Part shown: in pieces, positions 36,160 through 47,405 of the stretch
Layout: each line of letters begins with the position of its first letter
Numbering within the stretch: position 1 is the stretch's first letter
From: Lepraria neglecta
Lineage: Eukaryota > Ascomycota > Lecanoromycetes > Lecanorales > Stereocaulaceae
Direction: 5' to 3'
Length of the DNA stretch: 64,000 nucleotides
Assembly (NCBI GenBank): GCA_033220425.1
Contig: CM065649.1
Coordinates: forward strand, 2,294,001 to 2,358,000
Translations under genes and position numbers: made by a program
Notes under the pieces: model-generated
The model's database searches: none
Told to the model about the DNA's origin: nothing
The model's input: the letters and a program-made list of their open reading frames with translations, nothing else

Positions 36160-37818
36160 CCGCTGACCCTACCGAAACGGAGGGCAAGCGTGAATAAATG
36201 GAGTCCAAAACCAGCTCAAACGGTCGCCCCACAGAACGGAATCTCAACGCCTCCACCTTCAGCTTCTCCAGAACGGGAGGTTGGTACCCAAGATGCCTTC
36301 GACTCGAAATCTCCACGTGTTTCCAAAGAGTTCATCCAGTATCTAGACTCTCTACCTACTCTAGGCGTTGAGCCTTACATCGATTATCAACGCGTCCTCC
36401 CACTCCAATATCCGAGTCGTGAAGCAGCTCTGTATCAGTCTCCTCCTCCTCCTCGGCAGGCTAAAACCCTGAATTAGCTCAATATGCCTCTCCAGTGGAC
36501 CCCCTACGAACCATCAGTGTGGAACGTGGCCCTTCGCCTCCACCCGCATTCGACGAGTCTGCCCAATTCTTCTTGGAAAGAGATTTGGAGAACCAGGAAC
36601 TTGAACAATTACTAGCCCCTATGAAGAACGGAACTTGACCAGTTACTGTCCTCTCCTACTTCACCACCCGAGAAACTTCCTGCCGTCCCTGATCAAGACA
36701 TCTCAGGCGAATATTTGGAGAATACGGACCTTGATCAGCTACCATCCCCTCCTACTTCATCACCCATGGAGCTTCCTCCCGTCCCTGATCAAGAAATCCC
36801 TCTTGAAAGTTGGGAGGAGATGGCCATTGGGTGGGAGCCAAACCCTTCTCCTACGCCTCTGGCAGAGCCCCCTCCCGTGTGGATGTACCGCCACTCAGGA
36901 AATGGACCACTCTGTACGCACAATGTGCCGGCCCGAGGCTCTGAAGAAGAGCCAGAGCGTGGCCGAAGACCAGACATACCAGACTCGAAGGACCCTTTTA
37001 TGGGCCATGACTTCCCTTGTGCCCCTGATGATGGGCTAGAGGAGTTAGCAAAATCCTCTCTAGATGCTGTCTTCCGACTCCCAAAGCCTTTTGGCCCAAC
37101 ACCTTCCGAAGCCACGCTCGCCGAACCAATCTGCGACATGATGCACGAGCTGGACCAAATACAATTCATCAGAGACCAGTTATGGAGAGTCAGTATCCGT
37201 CAAAGCCAGACCCTATGCCACACGCTGACACCGAAATAGGACCTTGAACTCATCGATCTTATTATCGGAATGAGGAACCCAGCCGCCCAAAAAGTGTGCC
37301 GGCGCGTCTTTTTGCAGGCCGTAGACGAAACGTAAGTCACCATCCACCCCATGCAGGCCCCGATGAAATCTCTAACAACCACCTCCAGCATCACACAAGA
37401 CCAAGCAAAAACCCATTTTCGCTCTTTCTTCAGTCCCATCGACCCTGTCCGTCGCTCATGCATCGACTTACTCAACCGCGGTGCCGCGCTCTTCGCCAGA
37501 GAGAGTTGTCGCTTCGCTGATTCGGCTCGCGAGTATCTAAACGAGCCAGACGCTTTTTCGCAAGCGATAGATGAGTTGTTGCTTATGGATAGGCAAACTA
37601 GGCAGGCGATAGTAGTGGAGATGCAGAGGCGGCGTTCAGTGAGAAATGTGGTCGATCGGGGTGGGGTGGCAGGTTGAATGGGCATGTTTGTCGTACCACC
37701 GCCGGTTCCGCAGCAAGCTCTAAACGCGAGGGTTGCACACTTTATTAGAGAGTTTCTGGGAACAGGGCTTCATCCCAATGGCGCTTTGAAGATTGTGACC
37801 GCCCTCGCAAGGGCTTAG
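36160..37818 (+). pseudogene. Uncharacterised locus with short peptide repeats and broken frames
   Basis: Coding-like sequence on the plus strand without an ATG. Segment 1 (to 36477) has SPRVSKEFIQYLDSLPTLGV. A single missing base in the A run near 36467-36470 would connect it to SPVDPLRTISVERGP. A second break near 36625 connects to a ~33-residue repeat, seen about three times with the theme LENTDLDQLPSPPTSSP and PVPDQ. The 3' end is regular: introns 37188..37238 and 37332..37388 join ELIDLIIGMRNPAAQKV and QDQAKTHFRSFFSPIDPVR in phase. An in-frame TGA at 37675 is followed by 47 more codons (HFIREFLGTGLHPNGAL). No family recognised. It could be a pseudogene, or a live gene with assembly indels or unseen introns. 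Confidence 0.45.
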
Positions 37819-38001
37819 GCCAGGTGAAATGCTTGTCGGGTAAGGATTAGTACCCAGATTACGGTCTTGAGTATCCGCATCTCATCAAGTGAGGTTGAGA
37901 ATTAGATGCTAGTATGAACGGATGGTTATCGCTCTGGCCACAGAAGCTAGCGTAAATGTAACGTTCGTTAGACTATCTTAGATTGACGAGTCTCTGCTAG
38001 A

Positions 38002-39350
38002 TCAAACCGCTTCAATCGCCTTCTTTGATTTCTTCTTATTTTTGACCGGTTCCTCGCCATCCACTCCTTTGCTTTTCACTACACCTTTCCCCTCAATCAT
38101 CGCCCTAGCTTCCGCCTTCTGCTGTCTCAGCTTCTCCCTCCGTTCCTTCATCTCCTTACTCATCTCCTCATCCACTAATCTCTTAGCCTTCTTTCGTCTC
38201 GACTCTGCCCCAGTCTCCTCAGTAGGTGCACCATCGATTTCCTTCCTCTTCGTCCCTTTCACAAGCACCTCTTCACCCCCATCCATGGGCCCCTCAAGCG
38301 CCCCCCCATCTCTCTTCCCCTTCTGCGCCGCCTTCACTTTCGCCTCAGCTGCCTCATCCTCTTCGAGTATCATGCCCTCGTCCGTCCACAGCTCCTCTGC
38401 TAGCCACACTGGTAACGCCATCGTATTAGGTCCTTTTATATGCACAGCTCGCACATTTCGCCATGCAATCAGCTTATCCATTAAGCCCGCGACCACGGCT
38501 TCGACGTTCGCAGCTACTTGCTCAGGCATGAACGATGCAAGACCTACTTTCACGGACGTGGTGGTGGAGGGGTGGAGGTGAATCTGGGCCGTAGAGAGTG
38601 TGCGTTCGATCTCCTTCGCTATTAAGGGTGGTGCAATGAGTGATTTCGGATCGGTTGGCTCTTTCTTAGGTTTCGTGCTAGGCAGAGCTGCATTTTGCTT
38701 TTCTCTTGGTTTGGGGGGCTGGAGATTGACTGGTATAGGCCGTTTAGGCGTAGTCTTGTAGAACGTTTTCCCAAGTATTTTAGCAAGATACGATATTATC
38801 CTGTCATCTGCTAGGAATATGTCGTAGGAATCGCGAAGCTGTCGTTTCGATTCGAAGGAGTGGTATTTAGCTTCCAGCTTCTTGACGCTGATTACCCTGG
38901 TGATTCGTTTTGCCAGAGCAGGAGGAAAGGAGGGGTGGGCGATTGCATCTTTGAATTGGCGTTGCGGGTCGGGCGTTATGAGGCAGATTGATGTGTTTGG
39001 GGAGGTATTGAGAGTGTGTGGGAGGAGGACTTTGCGGGGTTTGAGTTGTTGTTTGTCGGTTATGAATTTCTTTGCTGAGAGGACGAGCCATATTGGTTCG
39101 ACTTCGGAGGGAAAGTTATCTGGAGAGGTGGGGTCGGTGGTGAGGAGGTTTTTTGTAGAGGAGGAGGCTTCTTTTTGCTGAGCTAAGGTCTTGATGTGTT
39201 TTAGAAGTGCGCTGGATGCTCGTAATGTCTGTTCATGTTTAGCTTGACTTTTGAGGGAACAGCAGACGCAGTAGTCACCTGAGCTTGATCCAGTTGGTAT
39301 GGCGACCCAGACTCGACCTTCGTCGTTAGTGCTGTTGACTCTGGCGCCAT
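38002..39350 (-). CDS. UTP30: Ribosomal L1-domain nucleolar protein (Utp30/Cic1-like)
   Basis: Two exons, complement(join(38002..39228, 39279..39350)), 432 residues, with a 50-bp intron. The ATG at 39350 gives MAPESTALTTKVESGSPYQLDQAQ joined to TLRASSALLKHIK, the usual N-terminus. The unspliced frame is open too but has no ATG, so the spliced form is preferred. The L1 fold covers about residues 25-300 with WLVLSAKKFI, SICLITPDPQRQFKDA, KYHSFESKRQLRDSYDIFLA and VKVGLASFMPEQVAANV. A long Lys/Glu-rich coiled tail ends KNKKKSKKAIEAV. Family members are pre-ribosomal assembly factors (known); Utp30 versus Cic1/Nsa3 is not fully resolved. Confidence 0.85.
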
Positions 39351-39767
39351 GATTGAAAGCTTCCAATTGCTTTATTTTTGTGGAAATTTTTGGCTATCGA
39401 CGTGGAATTTCTTCGGCAAAACCGACGCGGATCAACGTTTTCCCGTAAGTCTTGGCAGGGTCTGTTGCGACTTGACGCTGAGTGAGGCTGAGGCACTGTT
39501 ACCTTTCATCCTACATATATCAACCATGAATCATCCCAATATACAAATCGCGATGTATTTGATTATTTAGATATTGCTGATTTGTGAAGAGAAGCCATGT
39601 CTAGTTCTATTTGCCAGTGACAGCTTTGATGCTTGCGATATTTTGAGCTACTTAATGTCTACCTTCCACCGCCGAGTTTTCTAGTCAATGCTACTTCCTC
39701 ACTTCGTGATGCTTTTTGGAGAATGGTCTTGACATCATGATTTTTCTATCCAACTCTATCGAACAAC
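39351..39767. promoter_or_regulatory. Divergent intergenic region at the core/accessory boundary
   Basis: 417 bases between the divergent L1-domain gene and the STAND-N membrane protein. No repeat seen. This is the last ordinary intergenic stretch before the transposon-rich part. Confidence 0.35.
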
Positions 39768-42381
39768 ATGGCAGCAGAAGCGTCCGTGGCAATAGGTATC
39801 GCCAGCAGCACCATTGCCTTCTTTAAGTTCGCTACTAAAGTCGCCAAGGCGACAAAGGCCATTCACGATGCAGGCAGTGAACTCCCAGAAGACGTTCAAC
39901 TATGCCATACGCTTGTACAGGATTTCTCAAAACTTCTACGACGCTTGGAGAATGGTATACAGCAGCCTCATGTCTCACGGTCGCTCCAAGAGGCCGAAAC
40001 GGATTTCCAACAGCTTATAGAGGATTGTTCCGGCACCGTTCAAGAGCTTCTCATCATCCTGCAGTCTTTGAATCCTATGAAAAACCCTCTTGGGCGCGTC
40101 AGATGGCTTGCAAAGCTCCGTTCAGGTATAAAGATAGCGAGGAAGGAAGGCAAAATTCAACGCATCCAGTCCAGGCTAAGCAGCTATAAGGAGCAGCTAT
40201 TGTTGTTGATGCTGGAGCGAATGCTGAATTCCTCATCCACAACCAAGTAAATCAAATGCCTGTTCAGCATCTGCCGCCGCGTGCTCACGGTTCTACAGAT
40301 CCGCTGTGCAGCAACTTCACGACCATGAAGTTGCACTTCGTTCAGAAACCCGGCATGAGCATAAAGAGATCATTGACTCGGTCGTTAGCCAAGGTCGTGC
40401 ATTTGTTGGCTTGCAGTCTTCAGTTGTACACTTCGAGTCTAGTCTCAATCACCTTCGCTCAGGCTCTGACGAAGGTCTGGCGATTGCGAGACAGATCCTT
40501 GAGGTCGCGAATGCTGGTCGAATGGATCCGAATTATATTTATATAGCTATACCAAAGATACCCCTCAGCCCTTTGCCGATATGGTATTCAGTAAGCTCTC
40601 CCAATTTTTTTAGTCACCACGGATGCAACTGACATCGTTCAGTGCGTGGAAAGCGTTACAAACCGACTGGCTCAGGCCACTAGGCGATTGCGATTATCGT
40701 CTTCTGGGGGCTTGTACACTCGTGACCCACTGGCTTTGGTGAAGCAAGAGCCCACTGGATTTGACGGTGACAAAAGTAACCCAATGACGTTACATCTCAC
40801 CGTCAGAGGAGAAGCATGTTCCACGACACTTCAGCTTGACATGGGAGGCGAGATGAATGACACCAGATTCATTGAAATACTTTCCAGAGCATATGCGGAA
40901 AATGTGGGCTGGAAACCTTGGCTTATTCTACAGCGGTTGAGCTGTATTCGTTTTACACAAGTATGTGGTCCAGTCTGTCGTCTCAGCCCTGTTGCAACAA
41001 CTAATGACATATTTCTGCTTAGATGATGACGTCCGCCAATCGGGAAATGAAACTGATACACCACAGTACGCGGGAACGCAAGCTCAGTACAAATTTTCTC
41101 GGCTGGTATATGTACGAATCTCCGCTCGAATCCGAACACTATCGTCTGCCGTGGTTCCAACCTTCAAGTGAGGAGAACTCAAGTCCCTCAGATGCGTCGT
41201 CTCCTTTCACTACGTCCGCGTTCGAAGAGCCGTCTACGGAGGATCTCATTCTTGAAGAGATAGAAGAATTGCCCAACATGTGCGAGCATAACCATCTAAA
41301 AGAAATTCTCCAACTTACCAGTCGTGCACGGCGCGCACATCAGGATCAAGGGATTGGCCAGCCCCTCGTTAAACTTCTACCAGAAACTCTGCGCCAGGAC
41401 TCGCAAAGACTCGGAGAAGCGGGCGGGGAGATTCTCTGGAGTGTTGAATTACAGGGTGATTTTGACTGGAATACCCTGTGGTGGATTTTACTGGCCATCG
41501 GCTCCGTTGGCTCTTGTTACATATATCCAGACCTCCAACGTCTCCTCAGAATCTACGTCAAAAACCTCCAAGGTCGACTGGTTGATGCCGGCTGTCTTGA
41601 GATCGTTGTCGTCCCAAGCCCTCAATTGACTCTGTTCCCAAAGGCTTTTGCCTGTGGTTTCATGTCCGGTAACACATTCCTCGTCATACTTGCCTCGTGG
41701 CAGGCCGGTCAACAACTAATCCCAAAATACTTCAAGATTGGGCCCTGGCTATGGCCACGCGAAAGCGATACGCAAACTCAATTTGACTACGCAGTGTCGG
41801 CCGGCCTGCTCTTGACGCCTGTAATTCTCTGGGCCTTACAAGTCGGGATCGAGCTCAATGGGTGGTGGCCTCTACCACCTTCATCACCGTCCAGCAATGA
41901 TTCGAACCTTTCATGGACCAGTGCGTTATTTCTTGGAGTCTTGATGGCTTTTCCCGGGGCACTACTTCCCACACGATTTTCCAAGATCCAACGATCCTCA
42001 TTAGGGCGCACGTTCCTGCCATGGACATGGGATGCTGTCGCTATTAAAAATGCTATTATGAGAATAGTACCGCTGATCTTTGTCACAGGCTGGACTCTCA
42101 ATCTTTTTCAGGTCACCAATGCACTTCAGATCACACTAGGTCGAATATCGCCTGTATGCGCTCTCCAATTTGCTGACGTCGAGTGGGCTCAAGATTTTCT
42201 CATTCTCGTCCGGACTATCATGCTGATTGCCCTTGACATTGCCTCTCGATTTCTGGTAGAAGTCGATCTAGCGTCTCCCATTACTACGAGAGATGAGGAT
42301 CCTAAGAGAAAACTGAACGTGTATGCTTTCGGATTTATGGTTGTGTTGCTAGGTATCTTCGTTGCTACATTTCGGTGGTGA
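39768..42381 (+). CDS. STAND-type N-terminal helical domain fused to a polytopic membrane region
   Basis: Four exons, join(39768..40246, 40299..40590, 40643..40960, 41023..42381), 815 residues; the introns (two of 52 bp and one of 62 bp) all restore frame. The first ~150 residues (AIGIASSTIAFFKFATKVAK, SELPEDVQLCHTLVQDFSKLL) resemble the helical N-terminal domains found on fungal STAND/NLR proteins. No P-loop follows. Residues 160-360 contain a conserved-looking segment with MTLHLTVRGEACSTTLQLD. The C-terminal 300 residues carry about six or seven hydrophobic helices, near residues 514-531, 571-589, 619-640, 662-679, 707-725, 754-773 and 794-813. Function unknown. The reading frame is intact, unlike most neighbours to the right, and its codon use is like the core genes. 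Confidence 0.7.
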
Positions 42382-42821
42382 GATGGTCGAGTACTAAAGG
42401 GGCGCGAGAGAACGAAGTTATTCCTGTCACGACGATACCCATGTATATGATATGATGCCTCGCTCTATCTGTTCGCTAGCTCCTTTTGAATCTCTCGAAT
42501 TTATCTTAGCGTTGCGCGATTTACGGTGAGGGACATAAAGTTCGCCAGCGATTTACTGCTTTCCGTGTACAATATAGGGTTATACATCGTACCAGACCTC
42601 ATGATTCTCAAGTTTGGCAACCAAGTTATGAGATCCCAACGACACAGTAATCAACATTGACGTTCAACGTCGAGTCGGGCTTTAAGGTTTGATACGAAGG
42701 ATACAACGCCAAATTACAAGACCCTAAGCTATTGAATGATCAAGCTCCATATCATAATGTGTCATGAGGCTCCAGAGATCGCGATTATAAAAATCGATTG
42801 TTGCATACAAATTTTGAAATT
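42382..42821. other. Intergenic region downstream of the STAND-N membrane gene
   Basis: About 440 bases, AT-rich, without a supportable gene. It ends at a transposon-end-like sequence (42822-42879). Confidence 0.35.
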
Positions 42822-42879
42822 TAGTCCTATAGGGCTGCCGGTTGAGGGGTGCCCACAGTTGAGGGGTGAAGCCTTCTAG
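42822..42879. repeat. Transposon-end relic sharing sequence with 51955-52013
   Basis: The sequence contains cctatagggctgcc, two copies of a g(g)ttgaggggtg-type subrepeat and the terminal gccttctag. The same arrangement (cctatagggctgccc, two copies of catttagggggt, cccttctag) stands at 51955-52013 downstream of a pogo-type transposase relic. This suggests both are right ends of the same DNA-transposon family. The core agccctatagggct is palindromic. Confidence 0.5.
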
Positions 42880-42895
42880 TCGTGTCGGGCCGCAG

Positions 42896-43065
42896 CGGAA
42901 TCTAAGGGGCGTGAGATGCAGAGAAACAGAGAGCAGAGATTGCTTACTGATAGTAAGGCCAACAACATTGCCTTGTACCAGCAGGCCGCCGGTCACCAGA
43001 GTGTTACCGAAGCGCGAGCCTTCTTGGTTGATCCTGCCGTATGTAGCGCGTGCTAGTGCGGACAT
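42896..43065 (-). pseudogene. Truncated small gene with Gly/Asn-rich motif
   Basis: Minus-strand ATG at 43065 opens 39 codons plus one base (exon 42948..43065), ending at a good donor (GTAAGC). An acceptor at 42902 would continue for eight codons to a TAG that lies directly against the transposon-end relic at 42879. The peptide contains RINQEGSRFGNTLVTGG and LLVQGNVVG, a pattern of Gly-Asn turns between short beta-prone strands. It reads away from the patatin/NLR locus that starts 318 bp to the right. The 3' part seems to have been lost to the transposon. No family is certain; a signalling (amyloid-like) motif of the kind found next to fungal NLR genes is a speculation. Confidence 0.35.
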
Positions 43066-43382
43066 TTAGTCCGAGACGGCCGGCCAAGGCCTCAGTCGGT
43101 AGTAGGAGGAGTATTCACGTTACTGACCTCACTCGCAGTGGAGCCGCTAAGTGGTACGCCTGCCGGGCAGATTGTTGCGGAGTAAGGTACGAACGAGTAG
43201 GACTGGCAGCCGGATATAATTAGCACCCGCTTCGATCAACCTCTATGGATTTCTATGGGAGCCTGATAGAATATAGCCTTACGAATACCAGTTTTCTTAT
43301 ATTCGCGAGTATACTCTTACAACTTCCAAACGTCCTCCCAAACAAGTCCTCTTTTCAAAATCTCAGTTTTACAGTACTTAGG

Positions 43383-43960
43383 ATGGGATCAAAGTCTGGA
43401 CAGACTATGAGATTGCTGTCAGTTGGTGAGTTTGCCCATACCCTGACCTAATCTTACTGGCTTGACGCCCCATAGATGGAGGCGGTATTCGTGGACTGTC
43501 TTCACTTTTCATCTTGCAGGACTTGATGCAGAAGATTAAATTTATCGAGGACCTGGACACCGAGCCCCTTCCTTACGACTATTTCGACATAATTTGCGGC
43601 ACGAGTACTGGAGGGTACGCGATATGCACCTGGAACTACCATTACACTATACTAATGTTGCTAGTATTATTGCACTTATGCTCGGAAGGCTTCGCATATC
43701 TACTAGCGAGTATATCGATGCTTATCTTGAGATAAGCGAAAACGTGTTTAGCTAGCCTCAAGTATTTACCTACCGAGAGAGGTTCAGCCTAGAGGCACTT
43801 GAAGAAGCCGTAAAGGATATAGTTAAGCGAGAAACTGGTGATGAGAATGTACCACTTATGGATCTAACCTGCTGCAAAACGTAATTCTATAGTCTAAACC
43901 GCTGTTTAAATAAGACTTATTATCTAGAACTAACATATTTAAGGTCTGTCTGTATATACG
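43383..43960 (+). pseudogene. Patatin-like phospholipase domain, 5' half (NLR effector domain), disrupted
   Basis: Exons 43383..43425, 43476..43614 and 43665 onward, with clean GT-AG introns, give the start of a patatin. The oxyanion motif DGGGIRG is created across intron 1, and the nucleophile elbow CGTSTGG sits at the end of exon 2. LGRLRISTSEYIDAYLEIS follows. A TAG at 43753-43755 then interrupts the frame, although homologous sequence (RFSLEALEEAVKDIVKRETG) continues to about 43880. The stop is the CAG-to-TAG type expected from RIP. The homology breaks exactly at a copia LTR at 43961 and resumes behind it. The architecture suggests the effector domain of a patatin/NB-ARC/TPR NLR. Confidence 0.8.
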
Positions 43961-44176
43961 TGTCGGTATAACCTATAGCAGGGTTATGCCGATAGTTAGC
44001 TTGTATGATCCCCTATCACCCGCCCTGAGTAGCCTATATACAGGCTGCTTCTATGGGTAGGTAAAATGGGGATTGATTCTTCTATAGATTGGAGCTATGG
44101 TGTTTTATCTAGAAAGGGGCGCCAAGCACAGATCACGTGACTCCGCAAGTTTGCGGAGTGCGGAATAGTTCCGACA
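43961..44176. repeat. Copia long terminal repeat, left copy
   Basis: 216 bp, TG...CA ends, nearly identical to 46970-47185. Contains a palindromic gatcacgtgac and the inverted pair ccgcaagtttgcgg near its right end. Flanked on the left by atacg, one half of the target duplication. Confidence 0.92.
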
Positions 44177-44347
44177 CTGGCAAAGTTTTAGAAAGTCGAA
44201 AAACAGTGCCAATCGACGCCAAATCCTAGTTGCTTTTATAAGACGAAGAAGGACCTAATAGGCCGAGTAACGCCGTGATCTGATTGGTCAGATCGCAGCC
44301 GGTCCTTCCCTTTCCACTTAGACCGTAGCTTCCCTTTCTACCTAGGC

Positions 44348-44587
44348 GTTTGTCTTCAGCTTGATAGTATTCTTGTCTACCAGCTGCTTTAACGCCTGAC
44401 AGGGGTGTTCCTTCGTCATAGCGTCCGCAGGATTACAGCTCCTATCGATCCACCGCACCTCGTCGATTTCCCTTCTCTCGTAGGATTGCCGTAGTCCTAT
44501 GATGTCGATCATAAGGCGTTTTTCGGCGGTGGTGCCGAGGCGTATAACGCAGTCGTACAGGGAGTATGAATCAGTGCACAGGATTAG
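44348..44587 (-). pseudogene. Copia RNase H domain remnant
   Basis: On the minus strand about 80 codons read through with the copia RNase H hallmark region: LRQSYERREIDEVRWID followed by NPADAMTK. It ends near the left LTR, the expected position of the pol 3' end for a minus-oriented element. Frame decays on the upstream side. Confidence 0.75.
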
Positions 44588-46969
44588 TAGGATCTTTGCT
44601 TAAGTAATACCGTTAATAGTGGATTATAGGGCAGTAGCGATATTAAATCCTGCTACCATTGTATATAGCTCCGAAGCTAGTACCGATCTTATAACTCTTT
44701 TATATTTAGTGCTACTCTAATGAATAATGTTACCGCTGAGATTAATGGTTAATTCATCTAGTTATTTCTTATTAGCAAGGACGATAACGTATCCAATCTA
44801 AGAGCTTAAGTCTGCGTTATTTATAAACGCTGTATCGACGAAAACAAGAAGCTTTAGTCCTTCTAGAGCAAGTTTGACAAATTACAGGCCTCGGAGCTCG
44901 TTTGCTTTTTACCAGTTCAACCATTTATTTAGCCAATCAGCGCTTTCTTTAGTTAGTTAAGTGATTTAAGCTGCCCTAGATAGTGCAAAAGCCATTTCAG
45001 GTTAATATATTGAGGCTATATAGGCGCCTCGAGCTCGCTCCTTAATATATTACGATTTAATATCGCCGGCAGTATCGATCGTATTGATCTTGCTATATTG
45101 CCGTTGTTGCGAGAGCTTCAGAACGTCACCGTTCCTAGAGATAATAGTACCGTTGAACGGAAGGTCTTTTCCTTCCTCTAGTTTCTCGATTAGCTTTGCT
45201 AGGAAGCCTATATCAAGTCGTTTTTATTCTTCTAGCTCCAGGTACTCGGTTATTCTAGAAAATAGTAAGTTATCAGTTTACAGGCCAATAATCGCCTGCT
45301 TAGAGAATATTAAGCAAGGATCAAATAAGGAGACGGTGAGACCAAGCTTCTCGATATAGTAGGTATGGTATATCCTAAACTAGTGTATTCCCGCTTCGGG
45401 AACGCCGTATAGGGGGCGGACTACCTTAAGCATGTTATCTCCTAAGTCGGTGCCTTGCGGCGGTTTCACATAGAAAGGGCGGCTTAGCATTGACGTTGAC
45501 TGTATATAAGCTTGTGAAATATCGCGCACATATAGAGCCCGCGGTAGGATAGTAGCGAGGCAAACGATGAGGCGCTGGCTGGCGCGCTGAATCGTTGGAG
45601 ATTGTGTTAGAACTTCCTTCTTGCCCTTGTCGTTATGAGCTTGGATATCTGGATTGGTCGCGATTACTGGATTCCCGGTTACGGTAGCGGCGGTCTGTAT
45701 ACATTATTTCGCTTGGTGATAAGAGGCTGTGACGGTCTTATAAGGCTATAGATAATCGAAGGTCTTGGATAAGATCTTGTATAGCGTTTGGTAGTTTTCG
45801 GCAAACTATTTCATAAGCGGATATAGACTCGCAGGTAGTAACAATCTTCTGGTGGATAAAGCTATCTCTATGAAGACTTTCCTCCAAGCTATATTGCAGT
45901 TCTCTTAGTCTAGATATTATGGCGTTAAGGTATTCAGTCAGGGTTTTATCTTTATTGCGGTTGATGAAGAGCTATAGGGATATACCGTTCCATTCGTTTA
46001 GACGGGCGATCTAGTATTCTCTTCCCTTGAAGTTTCCTTTAAATACGGTTCTTAGGGAGTCCAGATTCATTGATAAGAATAATGATTAGTTGCTGAAATA
46101 GAAGTTGAGTACGTTACCGTTTAGTATATACTGAAACACCGCAGGGAGTCCGATTAATAGTATCCCCGCGTTGGAGGCGGTAACCAAGAATATATTTAGC
46201 TTGTAGTCGAAAGCGTCGCTCCTTCTATTATACTTTATCTCTTCTATATAGAGTTTGGTAAGGGCGGTGAGTTCCCGGGAAAGGCCTTACTCCTGGTAGT
46301 TAGTAATAGCGTTATAGATTTTAAGGCTGTTGATTGGAGCCGTTTGGAAGGGTGTCTAGAAGCGCTTTTATATTATTTCGAGATTGATCGGCGATAGTAT
46401 ACCGGCTTGGAATAGTAATAGCGAAGGTATGTCAGTTTTAACTAATAAAGGCGTATTATTGCCGGGGATAGCAAGGGAATCTTAGTGGTGTTTCTTCGTG
46501 TTTGGAAGGGGCTCTTCTAGAGGCCATTCTTGCCACGGCTAGACCAATAGATTTGCTATATATTTATAGACTGGTATCTTGTTCCTAGGTGTATAGACCT
46601 TGCGGTCGAAAAATAGGTTCCGAAAGTCACGCATGATACGTTTTTCCACCTTAGTAAACGACCGCTCGTCCTAATCATAGAAGTCTTCCGCGAAGCTCAT
46701 CTATAGGCTGTATCCTTCCTCATTATAGCTTTCGTAATAGCTCGTTAATTGTGTAGTATATATTCCTAGGGCGGCAGCTAACGACTTTGTAGGGTCTATA
46801 AGGACGATACCGTATGGGGTTATAGTCCCCTCGTGTTCCTCCTCTATAGTTGGTTATATTATTGCAGGGTTTATACAGGGTTTAGTGCGGAGCTTGGTGT
46901 TTGGTGTTATAGTGTTGCAGTCGAATTTTTCTGTTATATCTTACTGATCTGAGGTCGACTACTGATCAG

Positions 46970-47185
46970 TATCGGTATAACCTATAGCAGGGTTATACCG
47001 ATAGTTAGCTTGTATGATCCCCTATCACCCGCCCTGAGTAGCCTATATGTAGGCTGCTTCTATAGGTAGGTAAAATGGGGATTGATTCTTCTATGGATTG
47101 GAGCTATAGTGTTTTATCTAGAAAGGGGCGCCAAGCACGGATCACGTGACTCCGCAAGTTTGCGGAGTGCGGAATAGTTCCGACA
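46970..47185. repeat. Copia long terminal repeat, right copy
   Basis: 216 bp, the same length as the left LTR with a handful of differences that are mostly G/A or C/T transitions. First dinucleotide is TA instead of TG. Followed by atacg, the second half of the target duplication. Confidence 0.92.
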
Positions 47186-47405
47186 ATACGAGAAAAGGCC
47201 CATGGCGAATCGCCTGTGCTGCTTCGCATGTACTAATTAGGCTCAGCTCCAATTAACGGTATAATCTGGGAAGCTACCCGAGTACTATCTGCCGTACCGA
47301 TATTCTTTCCCCCTATGAAGTTCAGAAACCGTATAGGCGGAGAGTTTATTAATAGCGGCGTTGGTTGTAATAACCCTACGAAAGCTCTCATCAAAGAAGC
47401 CAAGT
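47186..47405 (+). pseudogene. Patatin-like phospholipase domain, 3' part behind the copia insertion
   Basis: Immediately after the target duplication the patatin homology resumes. The best readable block runs from about 47258 to 47405: IIWEATRVLSAVPIFFPPMKF, then a SGVGCNNPTKALIKEAK segment that corresponds to the conserved D-G-G/x-x-x-NNP region of patatins. The catalytic Asp position reads as NSGVG, so the Asp is replaced by Asn (GAC to AAC type transition). Homology is lost after 47405. Confidence 0.78.

Larger units (their letters stand above)
43961..47185 (-). mobile_element. Degenerate Ty1/copia LTR retrotransposon inserted in the patatin gene
   Basis: Two direct 216-bp terminal repeats (43961-44176 and 46970-47185) bracket 2.8 kb. 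The LTR ends are TGTCGG and CCGACA, inverted as expected; the right copy starts TATCGG, a G-to-A change. The 5-bp flanks are identical (atacg before 43961 and after 47185), a perfect target-site duplication. The interior codes on the minus strand: copia-type RNase H sequence is readable at 44348-44587. The rest is AT/TA-rich with many stop codons and no open frame above about 90 codons. At 3.2 kb it is shorter than a full copia element, so it is deleted, RIP-mutated or both. Confidence 0.92.

Noticed and set aside
38042-38581. 179-codon plus-strand open frame, Ser/Pro-rich
   Set aside because: It is exactly antisense to the Lys/Glu-rich tail of the L1-domain gene; Lys/Glu codons give Phe/Leu/Ser on the other strand. 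No independent motif.
39279-39366. Unspliced alternative N-terminus of the L1-domain gene
   Set aside because: It is open but lacks an ATG, and splicing 39229..39278 gives the conserved family N-terminus instead.
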